Shown here piece by piece: positions 26,615-34,481 of a stretch of DNA of 64,000 nt. Location of the stretch: positions 1-64,000 of the forward strand of contig JBKBJT010000005.1 in the NCBI GenBank assembly GCA_046294345.1, given 5' to 3'. This DNA comes from Ferrovibrio sp046294345 (lineage in GTDB: Bacteria > Pseudomonadota > Alphaproteobacteria > Ferrovibrionales > Ferrovibrionaceae). The translations under genes and the position numbers were made by a program. Each line of letters opens with the position of its first letter. Position 1 is the first letter of the stretch. The notes beneath the pieces are model-generated. The model had not been told where the DNA came from, made no database searches, and saw only the letters and a list, made by a program, of their open reading frames with translations.

Positions 26615-28045
26615 ATGCTGATTCCGCTGATCGTTGCCTGCGCGCTGTTCATGGAAAACCTGGACTCCAGCGTGCTGGCCACCGCCCTGCCCAGCATTGC
26701 GGAATCCCTGGGCGAAAGCCCGCTCAAGCTCAACCTCGCCATCACCTCCTACCTGTTCAGCCTGGCCGTATTCATCCCGGTCAGCGGTTGGGTGGCCGAC
26801 CGCTTCGGCGCGCGCACCGTGTTCCGCGCCGCCATCGCCGTCTTCACCATCGGCTCCCTGCTCTGCGGTCTGGCCGATTCCTTCTGGACCCTGGTGGGCG
26901 CGCGCGTGCTGCAGGGCCTGGGTGGCGCCATGATGGTGCCGGTGGGACGGCTGGTCATGCTGCGCTCGATCCCGAAATCGGAACTGGTGCGCGCCATCGC
27001 CTGGCTCACCGTGCCCGCGCTGGTCGGCCCCGTCATCGGCCCACCGCTGGGCGGTTTCCTCACCACCTATCTCTCCTGGCGCTGGATCTTCTGGATCAAC
27101 CTGCCGATCGGCCTGCTCGGCATGGTGCTGGTCACGCTCTATATCCCCAATGTGCGCGAGGAAAATGTGCCGCCGCTGGACTGGCGCGGCTTCCTGCTTT
27201 CGGCACTCGGGCTCTGCGGCCTGGTGTTCGGTTTCGAGACCATCGGGCGCGGCCTGCTGCCCGATGCCGTGGTGGCCGGCCTGCTGGTGATGGGCAGCAT
27301 CGGCATCGGGCTTTACATCCGCCATGCCCGGCGCCACCCGCATCCGGTGCTCGACCTCAGGCTGCTGCGCGTGCCGACCTTCCGCATCGGCGTGATGGGT
27401 GGCTTCCTGTTCCGCATCGGCGTTGGCGCCCTGCCCTTCCTGCTGCCGTTGATGCTGCAACTCGGTTTCGGCCTGACGGCATTCGAATCCGGCATGCTCA
27501 CCTTCGTCTCGGCCGCCGGTGCGCTCACCATGAAAATGGCCGCCGGTCCGATCCTGCGCCGCCTCGGTTTCCGCAACGTACTGATCGGCAACGCGGTCTT
27601 AAGCGGCGCCTTCATCGCCATCTGCGGCCTGTTCCGTCCCGATACGTCGCATCTGCTGATCCTCGGCCTGCTGCTGTTCGGCGGCTTCTTCCGGTCGCTG
27701 CAATTCACCAGCATCAACACGCTGGCGGTCTCCGACATCGAGAATGCGCGCATGAGCCGCGCCACCAGTTTTACCAGCATGATGCAGCAGCTTTCGCTGT
27801 CGGCCGGCGTGGCAGTGGGCGCCATGGTGCTGCACGCCACCGTCACCTGGAGTGGCGGCATGGAGAAAATCGGCCCCGCCGATTTCACGCCGGCCTTCCT
27901 CACGGTTGGCCTGACCGCGATGCTGTCGGCGATCATCTTCCTGCGCCTGCCCCCCGAGGCCGGCGCCGAGGTGAGCGGGCATCGCCTGTTCGCCCCCACC
28001 CAGCGCATGAGCCAGGGCACGCCGCTGCCTCCGGACAAGACATGA
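26615..28045 (+). CDS. MFS transporter, DHA2 (EmrB-like) family
   Basis: A 476-residue inner-membrane protein with about 14 helices, a proton-driven multidrug exporter of the DHA2 family. The first helix contains ENLDSSVLATALPSIA, followed by GWVADRFGARTVFRAAI (MFS motif A) and later PALVGPVIGPPLGGFL (motif C, typical of antiporters). Start choice is uncertain. The ATG at 26615 gives only eight residues before helix 1 and a weak ribosome binding site; an ATG at 26504 is also in frame. The stop overlaps the next gene's start (ATGA), indicating coupling. There is no adjacent HlyD/EmrA partner. Confidence 0.85.
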   Translation: MLIPLIVACALFMENLDSSVLATALPSIAESLGESPLKLNLAITSYLFSLAVFIPVSGWVADRFGARTVFRAAIAVFTIGSLLCGLADSFWTLVGARVLQGLGGAMMVPVGRLVMLRSIPKSELVRAIAWLTVPALVGPVIGPPLGGFLTTYLSWRWIFWINLPIGLLGMVLVTLYIPNVREENVPPLDWRGFLLSALGLCGLVFGFETIGRGLLPDAVVAGLLVMGSIGIGLYIRHARRHPHPVLDLRLLRVPTFRIGVMGGFLFRIGVGALPFLLPLMLQLGFGLTAFESGMLTFVSAAGALTMKMAAGPILRRLGFRNVLIGNAVLSGAFIAICGLFRPDTSHLLILGLLLFGGFFRSLQFTSINTLAVSDIENARMSRATSFTSMMQQLSLSAGVAVGAMVLHATVTWSGGMEKIGPADFTPAFLTVGLTAMLSAIIFLRLPPEAGAEVSGHRLFAPTQRMSQGTPLPPDKT

Positions 28046-28869
28046 CCGAAATTTCCGATATCGCGTGGCTGGCGGTTCTGGCCCGCGGCCTTGCCACTGC
28101 CGGCTTTGTCGGCGGCGTGATCGCGCTGATGGAACGCAGTTCGCCGTTCATCGGTGGCATCGTGCTGGCCCTGCCGATCGTCACCGCGCCGGCCTATTTG
28201 TTCCTGCTGCTGCAGCATGATGCCGGCTTCATCGCCACCGCCGCGCTGGGCAGCCTCGCCACCATCGGCGCGGTGCTGCTGTTCATCGCCGTGGTGATCG
28301 GCATGGTGCGATACCTGCCGATGCCGGCCGTGCTGGCCTGCGCGCTGGGCACATGGTTCCTGGTCGGGCTGGCGATCCGCCTGCTGCCGGCCAGCCTGCC
28401 GACCTCGCTGGGTATTCTGGCGATGGCTGCGCTGGTCGCCTGGCTGGCCGGCCGCAATGTATTGCTGACCGCGCCGGCCGCGCGCAGCCGCTCGCCGGTA
28501 TTCGAGGTCGTGCTGCGCGGCGCCATGGCAGGTGTGCTGGTCATCGGCGTCAGCCTGCTGGCCGAACTGTTCGGACCACGCATCGCCGGCATCTTCGCCT
28601 CCTTCCCGGTCGCGCTGCTGGCGGTCTGCTGGTTCCTGCCACGCCGGCTGGACGCCGCCGGCATCCGGGCCGCCATGCGCGCCACCCAGATCGGCATGGT
28701 CAGCCATATCCCGTTCTTTTTCAGCCTGACGCTGTTGGGCCCGGCCCTGGCGACACAGGGCTGGCCGCGCTTCACCGCCTTCGGACTGGGCATTGCCGGT
28801 TCGCTGCTGGTGGCGCTGACGCTCGGCCTGTTGCGTCGGCGGCAGATGAAGCGGGTTAACGCGGTCTGA
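28042..28869 (+). CDS. Polytopic membrane protein with internal duplication
   Basis: A 275-residue protein with about eight or nine hydrophobic helices, which I cannot assign to a named family. The two halves look related: SPFIGGIVLALPIVTAPAYL (about residues 33-52) aligns with GPRIAGIFASFPVALLAVCW (about residues 181-200), each followed by a similar amphipathic run. An inverted or tandem repeat transporter-like fold is plausible. Its start overlaps the stop of the MFS exporter gene by four bases, so the two are translationally coupled and may act together. Confidence 0.75.
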   Translation: MTEISDIAWLAVLARGLATAGFVGGVIALMERSSPFIGGIVLALPIVTAPAYLFLLLQHDAGFIATAALGSLATIGAVLLFIAVVIGMVRYLPMPAVLACALGTWFLVGLAIRLLPASLPTSLGILAMAALVAWLAGRNVLLTAPAARSRSPVFEVVLRGAMAGVLVIGVSLLAELFGPRIAGIFASFPVALLAVCWFLPRRLDAAGIRAAMRATQIGMVSHIPFFFSLTLLGPALATQGWPRFTAFGLGIAGSLLVALTLGLLRRRQMKRVNAV

Positions 28870-28945
28870 GGACTGTCTGGCCCTTTTGGCCGGCCCGGCC
28901 GCGTGCTACATGGCGCCATCCCTGAAAACCAGCTTGTCCGTCGCC

Positions 28946-30127
28946 ATGACCACCCGCCTGAACCCGATCTTCGCCGACGCGCCCACCACGATCTTCGAGA
29001 CCATGTCGCGGCTGGCGCTGCAGCATGACGCGATCAACCTGGGCCAGGGCTTCCCCGACGATCCGGGCCCCGAGGATGTACGCGCCAAGGCCGCGCAGGC
29101 CGTGGTGTCGGGCTGGAACCAGTATCCGCCGATGATGGGCCTGCCAGACCTGCGCCAGGCGGTGGCCGAGCATTACAAACGTTTTCACAAGCTCGATCTC
29201 GACTGGCAGTCGGAGGTGATGATCACCTCGGGCGCCACGGAAGCGCTGGCCGACAGCCTGCTGGCGCTGCTGGAGCCGGGCGACGAGGTCGTGCTGTTCC
29301 AGCCGATGTACGATGCCTATCTGCCGCTGGTGCAGCGCGCCGGCGGCATCGCCAAGTTCGTCACCCTGCGCCCGCCGCATTGGCGGCTGGACGAGGCATC
29401 GCTGGAAGCCGCCTTCTCGCCGAAGACCAAGGCGGTGGTGTTCAACAACCCACTCAATCCCACCGCCACGGTGTTTCCGCGCGAGGATCTGGAGCTGCTG
29501 GGCCGCTTCCTGGTGAAATACGACGCCATTGTGATCTGCGACGAGGTCTGGGAACACGTGCTGTTCGACGGCCTGACCCATACGCCGCTGATTGCCATGC
29601 CCGGTCTGCGCGAGCGCTGCATCAAGATAGGCTCAGCCGGCAAGATCTTCTCGCTCACCGGCTGGAAGGTCGGCTTCGTCTGCGCCGCGCCGCAGATCAT
29701 GAAGGTGCTGGCCAAGGCGCATCAGTATGTCACCTTCACCACGCCACCAAACCTGCAGACCGCCGTGGCCTATGGCCTGGGCAAGACGGACGAGTATTTC
29801 GCCGGCATGCGCCAGACCCTGCAGACGGCGCGCGACCGCTTCGCGTCGGGTTTGACCGAAGCCGGCCTCACCGTGCTGCCCAGCAAGGCGACCTATTTCC
29901 TCAATGTCGACCTCGCGCCGATCTATGCAAAAAAAGGCAGCAACGCCATCGACGATGCCGAGTTCTGCACCCGCATGGTGGAACAAGCGAAGGTGGCCGC
30001 CATCCCGGTCAGCGCCTTCTATGCCGAGGACCATGTGCGCAGCGTGGTGCGGTTCTGCTTCGCCAAGAGCTACGACAAGCTGGACGGCGCGGTGGAGCGG
30101 ATCGCGAAATTCATCAGGAAGGGCTGA
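28946..30127 (+). CDS. Class I/II PLP-dependent aminotransferase
   Basis: A 393-residue fold-type I aminotransferase. The INLGQGFPDD opening, ITSGATEAL, NNPLNPTATVF with the cofactor Asn and Asp, and the PLP lysine in GSAGKIFSLTGWKVGF are all present. It is closest in pattern to the YbdL/kynurenine aminotransferase group, which uses methionine, aromatic amino acids or kynurenine with broad 2-oxoacid acceptors. The substrate is not fixed by sequence. The ATG at 28946 (MTTRLNPIF) gives the normal N-terminus; in-frame ATGs upstream are possible. Confidence 0.87.
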   Translation: MTTRLNPIFADAPTTIFETMSRLALQHDAINLGQGFPDDPGPEDVRAKAAQAVVSGWNQYPPMMGLPDLRQAVAEHYKRFHKLDLDWQSEVMITSGATEALADSLLALLEPGDEVVLFQPMYDAYLPLVQRAGGIAKFVTLRPPHWRLDEASLEAAFSPKTKAVVFNNPLNPTATVFPREDLELLGRFLVKYDAIVICDEVWEHVLFDGLTHTPLIAMPGLRERCIKIGSAGKIFSLTGWKVGFVCAAPQIMKVLAKAHQYVTFTTPPNLQTAVAYGLGKTDEYFAGMRQTLQTARDRFASGLTEAGLTVLPSKATYFLNVDLAPIYAKKGSNAIDDAEFCTRMVEQAKVAAIPVSAFYAEDHVRSVVRFCFAKSYDKLDGAVERIAKFIRKG

Positions 30128-30143
30128 CGCCCAATCGAGAAGC

Positions 30144-30217
30144 CGTCATGCCCGGCCTTGAGCCGGGCATCCACGACTTTCCAAAACGTGGATGGCCGGG
30201 ACAAGCCCGGCCATGAC
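30144..30217. repeat. Palindromic intergenic repeat, copy 1
   Basis: A 74-base nested palindrome: outer arms GTCATG/CATGAC and inner arms ATCCAC/GTGGAT enclose two small hairpins (CCCGGC-ttga-GCCGGG and CCGGG-acaa-GCCCGG), a cloverleaf-like layout. Elements of this GTCATGCCCGGCC type are dispersed in many alphaproteobacterial genomes. It sits between the convergent aminotransferase and ribH genes and may also act as their terminator. A second, diverged copy is at 32915-33006. Confidence 0.85.
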
Positions 30218-30227
30218 AATCTGACTG

Positions 30228-30740
30228 CTACGCAGCCTTCCTGATACTGCCGATGTTTTTCAGCGTGGCCGCGCAGGCCAGCGCCACTTCGCGGCCCTTC
30301 ACCACGAAGTGATCCATGAAGAAGCGGCGATGCTCCTCATGCTCGTGAAAGCGCAGCGGCGTGAGCACGCAGCTTAAGACCGGCACGCCGGTTTCGAGCT
30401 GCACCTGCATCAGGCCCTTGATCACGGCATCGGCCACAAAATCATGCCGATAGATGCCGCCATCCACCACGAAACCAGCGGCGACGATGGCCTGATACCG
30501 TCCGCCCTGGGCCAGCAATTTGGCCTGCAGCGGGATTTCGAAGGCGCCGGGCAGTTCGAAACGGTCGATACTGCCCTGACGCAGGCCGGCCCGGCCCATT
30601 TCGGCCAGGAAGCTGTCCCAGGCCTGATCCACGATGTCGCGGTGCCAGCAGGATTGCACGAAGGCGACCCTGATGGCCTGGCTGCCGCCGGCATCGAGAC
30701 GGAACGATGAGGAGATGTGTTCTGCTTGGCTCTGATTCAT
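30228..30740 (-). CDS. ribH: 6,7-dimethyl-8-ribityllumazine synthase, RibH2 type
   Basis: A 170-residue enzyme that condenses dihydroxybutanone phosphate with the ribitylamino pyrimidine to form lumazine, the penultimate step of riboflavin synthesis. The sequence follows the RibH2 group known from Brucella and rhizobia: VAFVQSCWHRDIVD, ELPGAFEIPL, VDGGIYRHDFVADAVI and LETGVPVLSCVLTPLRF. RibH2 proteins are decameric with lower activity than RibH1 in Brucella. No other rib gene is nearby. Expression is likely controlled by the FMN riboswitch directly upstream. Confidence 0.93.
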   Translation of the reverse strand: MNQSQAEHISSSFRLDAGGSQAIRVAFVQSCWHRDIVDQAWDSFLAEMGRAGLRQGSIDRFELPGAFEIPLQAKLLAQGGRYQAIVAAGFVVDGGIYRHDFVADAVIKGLMQVQLETGVPVLSCVLTPLRFHEHEEHRRFFMDHFVVKGREVALACAATLKNIGSIRKAA

Positions 30741-30848
30741 GATGGCGTCCTTTCATCTGCCATTGCCAGAATCAGGGCGCACGGCGACAGAGGCGCGGCC
30801 GCCCGCGCGGCGCAAAGCCGCACAGCCGTCCGACACGGACTGCGCACC

Positions 30849-30996
30849 GTTCTCTTCCATCCGGACTGTAACCGTCGGCTTCGGCCTTGCACCGAATCTG
30901 CTGACCCCGGCCACCGCATGAAAGCGACCAGGCGCTCGCGGGCTTGCATCCGAAGATGCTTACCGCCGGTGGGGACTTTCACCCCGCCCTGAGAAC
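30849..30996 (-). ncRNA. FMN riboswitch (RFN element)
   Basis: The leader of ribH contains a clear RFN element on the minus strand. It opens with GTTCTCAGGGCGGGGTGAAA, then TCCCCACCGGCGGTAA, the AGCCCGCGAGCG arm, GTCAGCAGATTCGGTG, and closes with CGACGGTTACAGTCCGGATG and GAAGAGAAC, which pairs with the 5' end. FMN binding normally shuts off riboflavin genes. The 108 bases between it and ribH contain GC-rich hairpins (GTCCG-tgt-CGGAC and GCGGC-tttgc-GCCGC) and no U-tract, so control of translation is more likely than termination. Confidence 0.95.
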
Positions 30997-31029
30997 GTGG
31001 CCGCCCGGCTCATCCGGACGGCCAAATCC

Positions 31030-31058
31030 TGAATAGGACGGGACGAGGCCAACGGCAA
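31030..31058 (-). promoter_or_regulatory. Candidate sigma-70-type promoter of the ribH riboswitch transcript
   Basis: On the minus strand TTGCCG (31053-31058) and TATTCA (31030-31035) are separated by exactly 17 bases and lie about 35 bases upstream of the riboswitch 5' end. Position and spacing fit a housekeeping promoter. The hexamers are imperfect. Confidence 0.5.
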
Positions 31059-31071
31059 GACTGTCGTTACG

Positions 31072-32181
31072 TCAGCGCACGGCCTTCAGCATTTCGCGCG
31101 GCGTATCCACGCCACGCACCCGGCCGCGCAGATATTGCGGCGGCACATGGACATCCGCGCCCAGCGCATCGGCGGCGCGCCAGGGCCAGAAGGGATCGTT
31201 GAGCAGGGCGCGGGCCATCGCCACCAGGTCGGCACGACCTTCCGCCACGATGGCTTCGGCCTGCGCCGGCTCGGTGATCAGGCCGACCGCCATGGTGACC
31301 ATCCCGGTAGCTTTCTTCACGGCCTCGGCAAACGGCACCTGATAGCCCGGCCCGGTGACGATCTTCTGCTGCAGCGAAACGCCGCCGGACGAGACATCGA
31401 CGAAATCGCAGCCCAGCTCTTTAAGCGCTGACGCGAAACGGATCGCATCGGCAATCTCCAGGCCTTCGGCGCCCATCCAGTCGCTGCCGGTGATGCGCAT
31501 GCCCAGCGGCTTGTGCGCGGGCCAGGCGGCGCGCACGGCTTCGAACACTTCCAGCGGGAAGCGCAGGCGGTTGTCCAGGCTGCCGCCGTAAGAGTCGTTG
31601 CGCCGGTTGGAAATCGGCGAGACGAACTGGTGCAGCAGGTAACCATGGGCACCATGCAGCTCGATCAGATCGATGCCGGCGCGGTCGGCGCGTTGCGTCG
31701 CTTCGACGAAGTCACGCTTCACCCGCGCCAGGCTTTCCTCATCCAGCGCCTGCGGCACATGCCAGCCTTCGCCGTGGGGCAACGCGCTTGGCGCCTCGGT
31801 CAGCCAGGCTTCCGGGCCGATCAGTGGTTTGCCGCCGCGCCAGGGCAGGTCGGTGGAGGCCTTGCGGCCGGCATGGGCCAGCTGGATCGCCACCGGGGCG
31901 CGGCCAAAATGCTTGAGATCGGCGGCAATGGCGGCGAATTCAGCCTCCTGCACGGCGTTATAGAGGCCGAGGCAGCCGGGCGTGATGCGGCCCTGGGCAC
32001 TGACATGGGTGGCCTCGGCCATGATCAGGCCCAGGCCGGCGGCGGCATAGCGGCCGAGATGGATGCGGTGCCACTCGTTCGGCACGCCATCGGTGGCGGA
32101 ATACTGGCACATCGGCGACAGCACGATGCGGTTGGGCAGCGTGACGGAGCGCAGCTGCAGGGGCTCGAACAGGGCGGACAT
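31072..32181 (-). CDS. NADH:flavin oxidoreductase (Old Yellow Enzyme, YqjM-like)
   Basis: A 369-residue FMN-dependent ene-reductase in a TIM barrel. The N-terminal IVLSPMCQYSATDG, with the redox-tuning Cys, is the mark of the YqjM/class III group. ELHGAHGYLLHQF and SPISNRRNDSYGGSLDNRLRF are core family motifs. Such enzymes reduce activated C=C bonds of enones, nitroesters or maleimides with NAD(P)H. It lies downstream of the oxygenase-like and glutamine-synthetase-like genes on the same strand and may serve the same catabolic region, but it has its own spacing (92 bases). Confidence 0.9.
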   Translation of the reverse strand: MSALFEPLQLRSVTLPNRIVLSPMCQYSATDGVPNEWHRIHLGRYAAAGLGLIMAEATHVSAQGRITPGCLGLYNAVQEAEFAAIAADLKHFGRAPVAIQLAHAGRKASTDLPWRGGKPLIGPEAWLTEAPSALPHGEGWHVPQALDEESLARVKRDFVEATQRADRAGIDLIELHGAHGYLLHQFVSPISNRRNDSYGGSLDNRLRFPLEVFEAVRAAWPAHKPLGMRITGSDWMGAEGLEIADAIRFASALKELGCDFVDVSSGGVSLQQKIVTGPGYQVPFAEAVKKATGMVTMAVGLITEPAQAEAIVAEGRADLVAMARALLNDPFWPWRAADALGADVHVPPQYLRGRVRGVDTPREMLKAVR

Positions 32182-32273
32182 ATCGGGATTACCGGAGGCT
32201 GGTTGGAACGACGCCGCTTAAGTGTGGCGCTGTGCGCCGCGATTTCAAGCGCTTCGCGTCCAGTGCACCAATC

Positions 32274-32900
32274 TCAGGATTGGTCACGCCAGGCGTAGTT
32301 GAAGCTGATCGAAATCCGTTCCTGTTTCGTGAAGCTGGGCGGCACCTCGTGGCGCAGCCAGCTTTCGAACAGCACCAGGCTGCCCGCCTTCGGCTTCACG
32401 CTGTAATGCAGCCTTTCGCGCGGCGGCAGGTCGTCGCGTTTGGGCGGCGCCGCCATCAGGCGGTCCAGCCGTGGATCCTCGAACTTGATCGCCGCCGCGC
32501 CGCGCGGGGTCTGCACATAATAGGTACCGCTGATGAAACTTAAGGGATGCAGATGCAGGCCATGGGTGACCGGGCCCGCCATCATGTTGACCCAGCAATC
32601 GGTCATTTCCAGCCGACGACCGCGCATGTCATAGCCCAGCTGCCTAGCATAGGCCTTCACATGCGGCGCGATGGCTTTTTCCAGAGTCGTAAAGGCGGAT
32701 GAGATGCAGTGCAGCTTGTCGTGACTGCCATAGGAGGTATAGCCGCCGGGATAGTTCTTGGCGCTCCAGGCCTGGCCGGCGAGATCGGCCGAACGCAGGC
32801 CGTCGCATTCGTCGATCAGGTCGCGGTTGAAGCGCTCCAGACCGCTCTTCTTCAGAGGCGCGGCATAGATGCGGGTGGGAAACAGGCTGATCAGGGTCAT
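32274..32900 (-). CDS. TIGR02466-type putative 2OG-Fe(II) oxygenase
   Basis: A 208-residue protein with the double-stranded beta-helix pattern of 2-oxoglutarate/Fe(II) oxygenases. It has the N-terminal LFPTRIYAAPL of the TIGR02466 group, THGLHLHPLSFISGTYYV (first metal His region) and FESWLRHEVPP (distal His), then a C-terminal RISISFNYAW strand. Activity in this family is predicted rather than shown; substrates are unknown. It is separated from the glutamine-synthetase-like gene by a palindromic repeat. Confidence 0.78.
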   Translation of the reverse strand: MTLISLFPTRIYAAPLKKSGLERFNRDLIDECDGLRSADLAGQAWSAKNYPGGYTSYGSHDKLHCISSAFTTLEKAIAPHVKAYARQLGYDMRGRRLEMTDCWVNMMAGPVTHGLHLHPLSFISGTYYVQTPRGAAAIKFEDPRLDRLMAAPPKRDDLPPRERLHYSVKPKAGSLVLFESWLRHEVPPSFTKQERISISFNYAWRDQS

Positions 32901-32914
32901 GGCACTTTCTCTCA

Positions 32915-33006
32915 GTCATCCCGGCCAAGCGATGCGTCAGCATCGCGCGAGCCGGGATCCCATTGCTTCAGCACCAAATGGGACCCCGGGTCAAGCCCGG
33001 GGTGAC
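32915..33006. repeat. Palindromic intergenic repeat, copy 2 with insertion
   Basis: A 92-base element with outer arms GTCATCCC/GGGGTGAC and inner arms around CCCATT and AATGGG. It is related in layout to the repeat at 30144-30217. The first hairpin loop carries an extra segment with its own perfect hairpin (GCGATGC-gtca-GCATCGC). It lies between the TIGR02466 gene and the glutamine-synthetase-like gene and may terminate or process their transcript. Confidence 0.75.
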
Positions 33007-33016
33007 GGTGCCGATA

Positions 33017-34453
33017 TCAGAACATCTCGAAATATTCGCGATGCTCCCATTCGCTCACTTCGAGCTGGTAGCGCGCGATCTCGGCTTCCTTGATATGCAG
33101 GAAATAATCGACGAAACGATCACCGAGGCCGGCACGATAGCAATCACTGGCGCGCAGGGCGGCCAGAGCGGCCTCCAGCGAGCGTGGCAGCATCGGCGCC
33201 GGCGTTTCATAGGGCACATCAGCCGAGGGCGGCGGTTCGGCCTGCTTCGCCATGCCGTCCATGCCCGCGATCAGCTGCGAAGCCATGTAGAGATAGGGAT
33301 TGGCCGCCGGTTCGCCCAGGCGGTTCTCGATGCGGCTGGCCGGATCGCCCTTGGCACCCAGCACACGGCACATCACGCCGCGATTGTCGCGGCCCCAGAT
33401 GGCGCGGTCGGGCGCCAGCGAATAGGGTCGATAGCGGCGATAGGCGTTGATGGTGGGGGCGGCGAAAGCGGCCGAGGCCGGCGCATGTTCCAGCAGGCCG
33501 GCCAGGAAGTGCCGGCCAAGCTTCGACAGCGGCTGGCCGTCTTCTTCCGGGATGAAGGCATTGGCCCCGGTCTTGCGATCCACCAGCGACTGGTGCAGGT
33601 GCCAGCCAGAGGAAAACACATTGGGTAGCTTCGGCCGGCACATGAAGGTGACGTGATAGCCATGCCGGCGCGCGATCTGCTTGGCCGCCGAGCGGAACAG
33701 CACCATGGTATCGGCGGATTCGAGATTTGCACCCGGGCGGAAGGTGAATTCCGCCTGGCTGGGCCCGAACTCGACCTCCAGCGACCGCAGCGGCAGGCCC
33801 AGCGCCTGGATATCCTTGCGCAGGATTTCATAGATCCCGTCATACTGGTCGTAGCGCTGTTCGGTCAGATACTGATAGCCCTGCGTCAGCAGGCTCACCT
33901 CGGGTGGATTGCCGGGTTGGCCGGCATCTTCGGGCTTCAGCTTCGGGTCTTCGAGTTTGAAGACATGGAACTCGACTTCCAGGCCCGAGACGTAATCGTA
34001 GCCCTGGTCGTTCAGCCTGTTCAGCGTGTCGCGGAAAATCCGGCGCGTCGAAAACGGTACCGGCCGGCCATCGGCGAAATACAGATCGCAGAGCAGCCAG
34101 CCGCTATGCGGCGCCCAGGGCAGGATCTTGAAGGTGGTGGGATCGGGCACCATCAGGATGTCGGCGGCGCCCTGCATTTCCGGCAGGCCGAAACCGCCGC
34201 CCTGGGTGAAGACCGGAAATACCGTGCGGTGCGCAGTGTCCTTGGCCAGCAGCGTGGTGGTGAAGCCAACGCCCGCGCGCATCGCGCCCGGCAGTTCCTC
34301 GGCCACCACCGTCTTGCCGCGCAGGATGCCGTGCTGGTCGGCGAAGGAAAACCGCACCACGCCCAGGCCGCGGCCGGCCACCTCGCGCTCGACGGCCTCG
34401 GCCGCCTTTTTCTGCTCCGGCGTCCACAGGCCGTGCCGTTCGACAAAACTCAC
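33017..34453 (-). CDS. Glutamine synthetase-like gamma-glutamyl ligase
   Basis: A 478-residue protein of the glutamine synthetase fold, ATP-dependent ligases that attach an amine to the gamma-carboxyl of glutamate. The beta-grasp domain (FSFADQHGILRGKTVV) is followed by catalytic stretches: GLEVEFHVF and EVEFGPSQAEFTF with metal Glu residues, SSGWHLHQSL with the ATP-site His, and SRIENRLGEPAANPYLY. It is not the ordinary GlnA and looks more like the amine-glutamylating enzymes (PuuA, IpuC, aniline AtdA1/TdnQ). The GTG start has GGGGGG seven bases upstream. It lies 28 bases after a Rieske oxygenase gene, suggesting a shared amine-degradation role. Confidence 0.82.
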   Translation of the reverse strand: MSFVERHGLWTPEQKKAAEAVEREVAGRGLGVVRFSFADQHGILRGKTVVAEELPGAMRAGVGFTTTLLAKDTAHRTVFPVFTQGGGFGLPEMQGAADILMVPDPTTFKILPWAPHSGWLLCDLYFADGRPVPFSTRRIFRDTLNRLNDQGYDYVSGLEVEFHVFKLEDPKLKPEDAGQPGNPPEVSLLTQGYQYLTEQRYDQYDGIYEILRKDIQALGLPLRSLEVEFGPSQAEFTFRPGANLESADTMVLFRSAAKQIARRHGYHVTFMCRPKLPNVFSSGWHLHQSLVDRKTGANAFIPEEDGQPLSKLGRHFLAGLLEHAPASAAFAAPTINAYRRYRPYSLAPDRAIWGRDNRGVMCRVLGAKGDPASRIENRLGEPAANPYLYMASQLIAGMDGMAKQAEPPPSADVPYETPAPMLPRSLEAALAALRASDCYRAGLGDRFVDYFLHIKEAEIARYQLEVSEWEHREYFEMF

Positions 34454-34481
34454 GCTGCTGCCCCCCAACGCAAAATCGCTG

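Noticed and set aside
26788..28869. A single 693-codon plus-strand frame covering the end of the MFS gene and the next gene
   Set aside because: Its first two thirds are out of frame with the MFS exporter. Only the part from ATG 28042 is a real membrane protein gene.
30144..30217. tRNA-like cloverleaf between the aminotransferase and ribH genes
   Set aside because: The arms and loops do not fit a tRNA (no T-loop or anticodon loop). It matches a dispersed palindromic repeat instead.
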